Shown: piece by piece, positions 8,001 to 11,570 of the stretch
How the letters are laid out: every line of letters begins with the position of its first letter
Numbering within the stretch: position 1 is the first letter of the stretch
Assembly: GCA_002715405.1 (NCBI GenBank)
Contig: PAZD01000055.1
Coordinates: 1-11,570 of the forward strand
Length of the DNA: 11,570 nt
Origin: Acidimicrobiaceae bacterium
Lineage (GTDB): Bacteria; Actinomycetota; Acidimicrobiia; Acidimicrobiales; UBA8592
Reading direction: 5' to 3'
The notes under the pieces: model-generated
Databases searched by the model: none
Seen by the model: the letters and a program-made list of their open reading frames with translations, nothing else
Told to the model about the DNA's origin: nothing
Position numbers and translations under genes: made by a program

Positions 8001-8165
8001 GAATGGGCAGTGGGTTTTCAACCAGAATTCAGTGGGGCGATTGAGCTCAGTCACGTAACCCCGTCGAAACATCGAATTGTGATCCTTCTTCAAGCTTTTC
8101 TTTGGATTCTGGTTCTTTTCGGATTCCTTAGGTCGAGTATCGGATCTGATAGGTCTCTGTTATGA
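5022..8165 (+). CDS. Large bifunctional-looking membrane glycosyltransferase: GT2 domain fused to polytopic membrane domain
   Basis: This 1047-residue protein starts with a GT2 (GT-A fold) domain, about residues 20-235. It opens with VEIVVVAHASDEWFEDVL, has the metal/nucleotide-binding CDHDVALAP (D105/D107), and the acceptor-side GEDLDMCWRAHVAG (E206/D207). Two hydrophobic stretches follow near 262-285. After a basic linker comes a roughly 400-residue domain with about ten membrane segments (374 to 762), including FSNWWVTGIGHESTSP between the first two. A soluble, probably external region follows (about 770-1010), with a last membrane helix near the C-terminus. The membrane part looks like a GT-C or lipid-linked sugar-handling module, as in the conserved actinobacterial GT2/DUF5719 gene pair. 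The frame is open back to a TTG at 4872, but the first 50 codons look non-coding, so I chose the GTG at 5022. Donor and acceptor are unknown; GDP-D-rhamnose from the divergent operon is a plausible donor. The stop overlaps the next gene by ATGA. Confidence 0.85.
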   Translation: MEHSVSKVNNSVDNAVAYPPVEIVVVAHASDEWFEDVLSSFAIQDYPDFKVTVLTTGDESTMQSFVSEYLPEAEVIPVDSSDGHGKNLNTVLSYETNAAFFLFCDHDVALAPDALRLMVEESLRSNASVIGPKIVNWDRPDELLDIGCSVDKLGYQIPRIEPGELDQEQHDAVSDVFVISSTVALVRADLFRAISGFDEEMGMIGEDLDMCWRAHVAGAHVITVPLAVARHREEKGEYRSDGDEEKLRERHRLRTILSNYGLAYSLLILPQAFLLSLFRSIGSLLVGDFGRVRVLVGSWIWNLSRPRTLFERRKKLKSVRRLPDIEVRALQSSGYALFKSLFKDRSQDSEKQNSGMVTERFRRLLESMRAGPSRVSVAFVSLATLVFFFGSRHLITRKVPVIGELVPFDVGIQDCFSIWFSNWWVTGIGHESTSPTAIGLTGFLGIVFLGSMGLLRLVLTLGMLPIGVIGMWNFLKPFNSPWVKVAGASIYLASPVPYEALGSGSWGGLILYGTLPWLLVLLGQAAKLSPFGPIGGASGPGIMPSNWLREALGIGALVGFMIAFFPFASVEVIALVAAIFVGSLLSGWPSGALRLIGVLSLGLIIALAVNLPWLIDVFAFDPSWEWLVGTRPSSNLSGGLSDFLQLTAGRSGNQIFGWGFLAIAVVPLILAKGERWAWAVRSWVMYLGGVSILWVDSNQWLDISMPRPEILLAPASIGVAVAGAMGVGALQRDLQTYRFGWRQLVPISTLIAFVLVVLPVFGNAFSGDWGMPDDELNQVLSIQESDTNIEGRVLWIGHDDLLAAAGSPIAEGLTFSVTSGLKSSFLDRWDAGPEPGDYLIEEALLLALDGGTTKLGRLLAPLGISEIVLVGRSSPLPSKGQIEPIPSSVEASLGKQLDLIRIVASPGIVRYENVSALPAASVVSDGHAVGRSLRSFASDPLPEKGTALTPKNHSATSYSGFVERDSEIFLSVPSTSTWKLSVDGVMVQQETALEWAVGFQPEFSGAIELSHVTPSKHRIVILLQAFLWILVLFGFLRSSIGSDRSLL

Positions 8166-9712
8166 AGGTAACGAGATGGCCCGCGTTAATAGTTTTTGCT
8201 GCTTTATTTTTTGGAGCTGTAATAATAGATGGCTCTACTGACCCAGAGCCGACGGAAGAGATTTTACAAAGATCAATTAGTTCGGTTGTTGGAGAAGATT
8301 CTGATCTCGTCTCTATCTGGTTCTGCATTTCAGGAACAGTTGGTGGGGCAGATATCGCAGATCATCAGATTATTCTTGGTAATAAATCGATCAATGTTGC
8401 AGAGGTAGCCTTAACAATTACCCCTGTTCTAGCGCCTCAACTGAGTGCGTCTGACTCCGATGAAAACAGGCTGACTCCGGAAATTGTCCAAATCGAGACC
8501 GTTCTAGCCAGTATAGAAGTTCCTCCCATGTCAGTTCACACGGTTGATTTGGCGGATGTCCCAAAGGTTGCTGGAGAATTTGCGGCGGTTATGTTGGAGT
8601 CCAATGTTGGCAATTTGGTAGTCGAGCATCATGTTACTGGTGCGACTGGCGAGTCTCAATCGAATTGCCAAACGGATGCAGCTGATGAGTGGTATTTCGC
8701 TTCAGGAACTACCAGAGACGGTTCGCGAGAAATTATCTCGATTTTCAATCCTTTCGCAGATAGTGCTGTGATCGATATGACGTTTGTGGCTGATGGTCGT
8801 GTGCGTCGACCCGATGCTTTCAGTGGCCTAGTGATTCCACCTCGTTCATTACTACCTATTGACATCACTGGGGCAGTAACTCTCGCAGATGTACTTAGTA
8901 CCTCGATTAAAGCGCGCAATGGTCGCGTAGTCGCTGAGCGCCTGATGATGTTTGGTGACGAATTCTCACCAAACGGACTAAATATTGAAACGGGGACACC
9001 TAGCCTTGCGCCGATATGGGTTTTCCCTGGCGGTATAGACGGATCTGCTTTGTCTGCTATTCAAATTTACAATCCATCGGAAATTGAAGAAGCAAATGTT
9101 GACATTGAAATATACTCAGATTTTGCCTATTCTTCGTTTATAGAACCCGTGAGTTTGACAGTTAGTCCAGCAAGCACAGAAACGGTTGTATTAGGAGGCG
9201 AAGAACCAATAACTGTTTCTCGTGCTGCGTTTGCTCTTACTTCGCGCATTCCCTTGGGGGCCCCGCATTGGCTTGTTGTAAGATCTATTAATGGACTTCC
9301 TGTAGCTTCTGAACGGTTCGTACTTTCCGATGGCTCTTTCCCGCAAACCACAAGTTCAGGTTTTGGGATAGATGTAGCTGCTACTTCTCACACGTTTATC
9401 TCAAAAGGAGGCGATGAACAAATTGCCATTGCGCATCCTTCAAACGACCGACTTACTCAAGTGAAATTATTCGCATATAGTGATGGGCAAGTCTACGAGT
9501 CGTTTCCCTTTGAAATCTCTGCGGTGTCTCGAAAAGTGATAGATCTCGAACAATTTGGCATACCATCGAACTCTGTCATTCAGATAGATTCTTCTGAGGC
9601 TGTTCTAGTAGAGAGGCATATTGGTTCTGATCAGGGAGGCTACTGGACTCGTGTAACTCCTCACGCGTCATCTGTTATGGAACCAAGGATTCCAATTCAG
9701 GAGGGAGGCTAA
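8162..9712 (+). CDS. DUF5719-like exported, membrane-anchored protein with four tandem beta-rich repeats
   Basis: The 516-residue protein begins with a short basic tip and one hydrophobic segment (about 7-23), an uncleaved anchor or signal peptide. The rest is Ser/Thr/Val/Ile-rich and probably all-beta outside the membrane. I see four diverged copies of one module: an aromatic/Gly start (WFCISG 53, WYFASG 177, WVFPGG 286, HTFISKGG 410), then I-x-I-x-N/H-P, a PP/SP-x-S-x-x-x-x-x-L turn, and a G/A-x-V-V-x-E-R/H strand near the end. Only two cysteines exist, C55 and C169, fitting a disulfide. Placement directly after the GT2 membrane glycosyltransferase (ATGA overlap) matches the actinobacterial DUF5719 pairing. 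That family has no established biochemical role, and I infer a periplasmic or surface partner in glycan assembly. AGGT at 8151-8154 is a modest ribosome binding site for the ATG at 8162. Confidence 0.8.
   Translation: MKVTRWPALIVFAALFFGAVIIDGSTDPEPTEEILQRSISSVVGEDSDLVSIWFCISGTVGGADIADHQIILGNKSINVAEVALTITPVLAPQLSASDSDENRLTPEIVQIETVLASIEVPPMSVHTVDLADVPKVAGEFAAVMLESNVGNLVVEHHVTGATGESQSNCQTDAADEWYFASGTTRDGSREIISIFNPFADSAVIDMTFVADGRVRRPDAFSGLVIPPRSLLPIDITGAVTLADVLSTSIKARNGRVVAERLMMFGDEFSPNGLNIETGTPSLAPIWVFPGGIDGSALSAIQIYNPSEIEEANVDIEIYSDFAYSSFIEPVSLTVSPASTETVVLGGEEPITVSRAAFALTSRIPLGAPHWLVVRSINGLPVASERFVLSDGSFPQTTSSGFGIDVAATSHTFISKGGDEQIAIAHPSNDRLTQVKLFAYSDGQVYESFPFEISAVSRKVIDLEQFGIPSNSVIQIDSSEAVLVERHIGSDQGGYWTRVTPHASSVMEPRIPIQEGG
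8318..9631 (+). repeat. Four diverged protein-level tandem repeats within the DUF5719-like gene
   Basis: The repeats cover approximately residues 53-160, 177-265, 285-392 and 410-490 of the encoded protein (8318-8641, 8690-8956, 9014-9337, 9389-9631). Shared positions are an aromatic/Gly opening, an Ile/Val-x-Ile-x-Asn/His-Pro strand, a P-x-S turn followed by a hydrophobic strand ending in Asp-Leu/Ile, and a closing V-V-x-E-R/H strand. They are not visible as DNA repeats, so the duplications are old. Confidence 0.55.
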
Positions 9713-9756
9713 GGAGAAGTAGGACAAAAACCACCACTGAGAATGTTTTTGAATAC

Positions 9757-10173
9757 CTATAGAGCCTGCAAGGAAGAAACCATATCTGCGAATAGATCAT
9801 CAGGGGGAATTCCAGCGTATGACCAAATCACTACGCCGTCTGTATCTGCGACAAGGATTATGGGGACTGAGTCAATTCCATATCTTTCATGGATGTTCCT
9901 ATGTTTAGGAAATTCAACCTCCTGAATACATACTGAATCTATAGAGATGCTTTTAATAAGTTCACGTGACTTATCGCATGAATCGCAGGTTTCCGAGGAG
10001 AATAGAACTAAGAGCTGCGATGTTTCTGGCTGGTCGAAGTCCCTTCTGTCAATTTGAATAGGGAGAGAGTTTTTGGGAACCGAAGGACTGTCAGCTCCTC
10101 GCCGATTAACGAAATAAGCAACTGATGCAGCGAAAGCTCCAAGTAGGAGAACCATAAGAATGTCGGTCAACAT
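9757..10173 (-). CDS. Membrane-anchored thioredoxin-like protein
   Basis: This 138-residue protein has an N-terminal hydrophobic anchor (about 4-21), a short basic/Pro linker, and a thioredoxin-fold domain. The active-site motif is C63-D-S-C66 in FSSETCDSCDKSRELI, after a beta strand LLVLF. The cis-proline is P104 in DSVPIILVADTDG, followed by the expected beta hairpin ending GVVIWSYAG. A third cysteine, C82, lies between. The N-in topology predicted from the anchor would place the CxxC outside the membrane, so a role in disulfide exchange on exported proteins is likely. A cytochrome-maturation or ResA-like role is possible but unsupported here. The ATG at 10173 follows the ftsH stop by 26 nt on the same strand, so the two may be cotranscribed. 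It converges on the DUF5719-like gene, with 44 nt between stops and no clear terminator hairpin. Confidence 0.85.
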   Translation of the reverse strand: MLTDILMVLLLGAFAASVAYFVNRRGADSPSVPKNSLPIQIDRRDFDQPETSQLLVLFSSETCDSCDKSRELIKSISIDSVCIQEVEFPKHRNIHERYGIDSVPIILVADTDGVVIWSYAGIPPDDLFADMVSSLQAL

Positions 10174-10199
10174 TGAATCTCACAAGATAGTTAAGGTAT

Positions 10200-11570
10200 T
10201 TACGACTTTTCGTTAGAATCAGTTGGCTTGCTGTAACTCTGCAAAGCAGGGATTTCAGCAGATTTCGGCCCTGATGAATTCTCAGGCTCTGGAGTTTCTT
10301 GATCCGCATTTATTTCTTTTTCGTTCAAGATTTGCATCACCTCATTGCCATCAATCGTTTCTCGGTCTAAAAGAGCTTCAGCCAAGCTGTCTAACCCTTC
10401 TCTATATTCTGTAAGTAGGTTTCTGCATCGGGTTTCAGCATGGCGAAGTATTCCTTCAATTTCAGAATCGATAAGATTTGCCATTTCATCGCTATAGTCT
10501 CTTCCGTGCCCCATATCTTCCCCTAAAAAGACTTGCTCGTGGGAACGCCATGCCATTGGTCCAACTCGGTCGCTCATTCCCCACTCTCGAACCATTTTTC
10601 TTGCCATTTCAGTAGCGCGAGAAAGGTCATCTGCAGCACCGCTAGAAACCTCACCAAAAACTAGTTCTTCGGCCATGCGGCCTCCGAGCATCTTTACGAG
10701 CTCATCTTCAACGTAGCTTTTTTTCAAAAGATATCGGTCTTCCTCGGGTAGAGTCATTGTGACACCTAGCGCCATACCCCTTGGGATAATAGAAACTTTA
10801 TGGAGGGGATCTGCGTTAGGTAGTAAAACTGCAGCTAAAGCATGTCCGCTTTCATGGTATGCCACTCGTTCCCGCTCATCCCTATTCAGAACAGTTGCTT
10901 CACGCGTTTGTCCCATTAGCACCCGATCTCGCGCTCTTTCTAGATGGTCACCTGTGACAGCATCGTCACCATCACGTACAGCTATCAATGCAGCTTCATT
11001 TACTAAGTTCGCTAAATCTGCTCCGCTCATACCCGGTGTCCCGCGCGCAAGGAGGTTGAGATCTACTCCGTCTTTCATCTGTTTACCCTTCACATGAACG
11101 TCAAGAATTTTTTTTCTGTCTTCAAGTTCAGGAAGAGAAACAATAACTTGCCGGTCGAACCTTCCTGGGCGAAGTAGTGCAGGGTCGAGAATATCGGGCC
11201 TGTTAGTCGCTGCCATCATTACGATTCCCTCAGTGGCTTCAAAACCATCCATCTCTGCAAGCATTTGATTCAATGTTTGTTCACGTTCGTCATGGCCACC
11301 TCCTAAGCCAGCTCCACGCTTTCGGCCTATTGAATCTATTTCATCAATAAAGATGATCGCGCTACCCATCTTTCTGGCTGTTTGAAAAAGATCTCTTACG
11401 CGGCTAGCACCAACACCAACGAACATCTCCATGAAGTCACTACCGGTAACAGATAGGAAGGGCACTCCTGCTTCTCCAGCCACAGCTCTAGCTATAAGGG
11501 TTTTCCCAGTTCCGGGAGGTCCAACGAGAAGAACGCCTTTGGGAATTCGAGCGCCAATAGCTGCAAATTT
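10200..11570 (-). CDS. ftsH: ATP-dependent zinc metalloprotease FtsH (partial, N-terminus beyond window)
   Basis: FtsH is a membrane-anchored AAA+ protease that forms hexamers and degrades membrane and regulatory proteins. The 456 residues present run from just before Walker A to the stop. They contain GPPGTGKT (17-24 of the fragment), the pore loop FVGVGA (50-55), Walker B IIFIDEID (72-79), the second region of homology ATNRPDILDPALLRPGRFDR, the zinc motif HESGH (239-243) with catalytic Glu240, and SGAADDLSRATEMAR supplying the third zinc ligand Asp (about 315). All key catalytic residues are intact. The N-terminal transmembrane part, about 190 residues in typical FtsH, lies outside the window. 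The frame is open to the last base, so a start proposed at 11483 would be internal and would remove Walker A. The C-terminal tail is acidic and disordered, as is common. The thioredoxin-like gene follows on the same strand. Confidence 0.97.
   Translation of the reverse strand, partial: KFAAIGARIPKGVLLVGPPGTGKTLIARAVAGEAGVPFLSVTGSDFMEMFVGVGASRVRDLFQTARKMGSAIIFIDEIDSIGRKRGAGLGGGHDEREQTLNQMLAEMDGFEATEGIVMMAATNRPDILDPALLRPGRFDRQVIVSLPELEDRKKILDVHVKGKQMKDGVDLNLLARGTPGMSGADLANLVNEAALIAVRDGDDAVTGDHLERARDRVLMGQTREATVLNRDERERVAYHESGHALAAVLLPNADPLHKVSIIPRGMALGVTMTLPEEDRYLLKKSYVEDELVKMLGGRMAEELVFGEVSSGAADDLSRATEMARKMVREWGMSDRVGPMAWRSHEQVFLGEDMGHGRDYSDEMANLIDSEIEGILRHAETRCRNLLTEYREGLDSLAEALLDRETIDGNEVMQILNEKEINADQETPEPENSSGPKSAEIPALQSYSKPTDSNEKS

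Noticed and set aside
9713..9756. Bidirectional terminator between the convergent genes
   Set aside because: I looked for a stem-loop followed by T (or preceded by A) and found no stem longer than a few bases. The same is true of 1262-1289.
10759..11097. Plus-strand open frame antisense to ftsH
   Set aside because: It overlaps highly conserved FtsH coding. Its Ser/Arg/Pro-rich translation is typical of antisense shadow frames.
1..11570. Mobile element, CRISPR array, tRNA or rRNA
   Set aside because: No transposase or integrase motifs, regularly spaced repeats, or cloverleaf/rRNA signatures were seen. All gaps between genes are under 200 bp and codon use looks uniform.

Overview
The window is a gene-dense, mid-GC stretch with about 97% apparent coding content. 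It looks like part of a free-living actinobacterial chromosome, probably of the Acidimicrobiia type. The grounds are coenzyme F420 genes (cofD/cofE), a fused GT2/polytopic membrane glycosyltransferase followed by a DUF5719-type exported protein, and several starts without Shine-Dalgarno sequences that could be leaderless. The lineage is inferred from gene content, not from a marker gene. There is no sign of phage, transposon, CRISPR array, tRNA or rRNA.

Layout. On the + strand at the left are a membrane-anchored histidine-rich protein of unknown function (51-761) and a small HxGH nucleotidyltransferase (818-1261). Facing them is a compact minus-strand operon read from 4841 down to 1290: rmd-like reductase, gmd, cofD, cofE. 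Its junctions are a 4-nt gap, a GTGA overlap and an ATGA overlap, so translation is probably coupled throughout. cofD is broken by one extra base in a run of four T. A 180-bp divergent intergenic region separates this operon from a + strand pair: the large glycosyltransferase (5022-8165) and the DUF5719-like protein (8162-9712), which overlap by ATGA. Converging on this pair from the right are a membrane-anchored thioredoxin-like protein (10173-9757) and the 3' two thirds of ftsH, which runs off the window end.

How it may work together. Gmd plus the Rmd-like enzyme would convert GDP-D-mannose to GDP-D-rhamnose, a donor for a surface glycan. The fused glycosyltransferase and its exported partner are the natural candidates for building or displaying that glycan. 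CofD and CofE build the F420-0 core and add glutamates, and they share the sugar-nucleotide transcript. CofE is a stand-alone ligase without the C-terminal reductase domain found in mycobacterial FbiB. Two exported proteins here carry exactly two cysteines each, and a membrane-tethered CxxC thioredoxin lies beside one of them.

I do not see a clearly new defence or mobile system. The most unusual items are the four-repeat architecture of the DUF5719-like protein, the triple HxH exported protein, the cofD frameshift, and the coupling of F420 genes to GDP-rhamnose genes.
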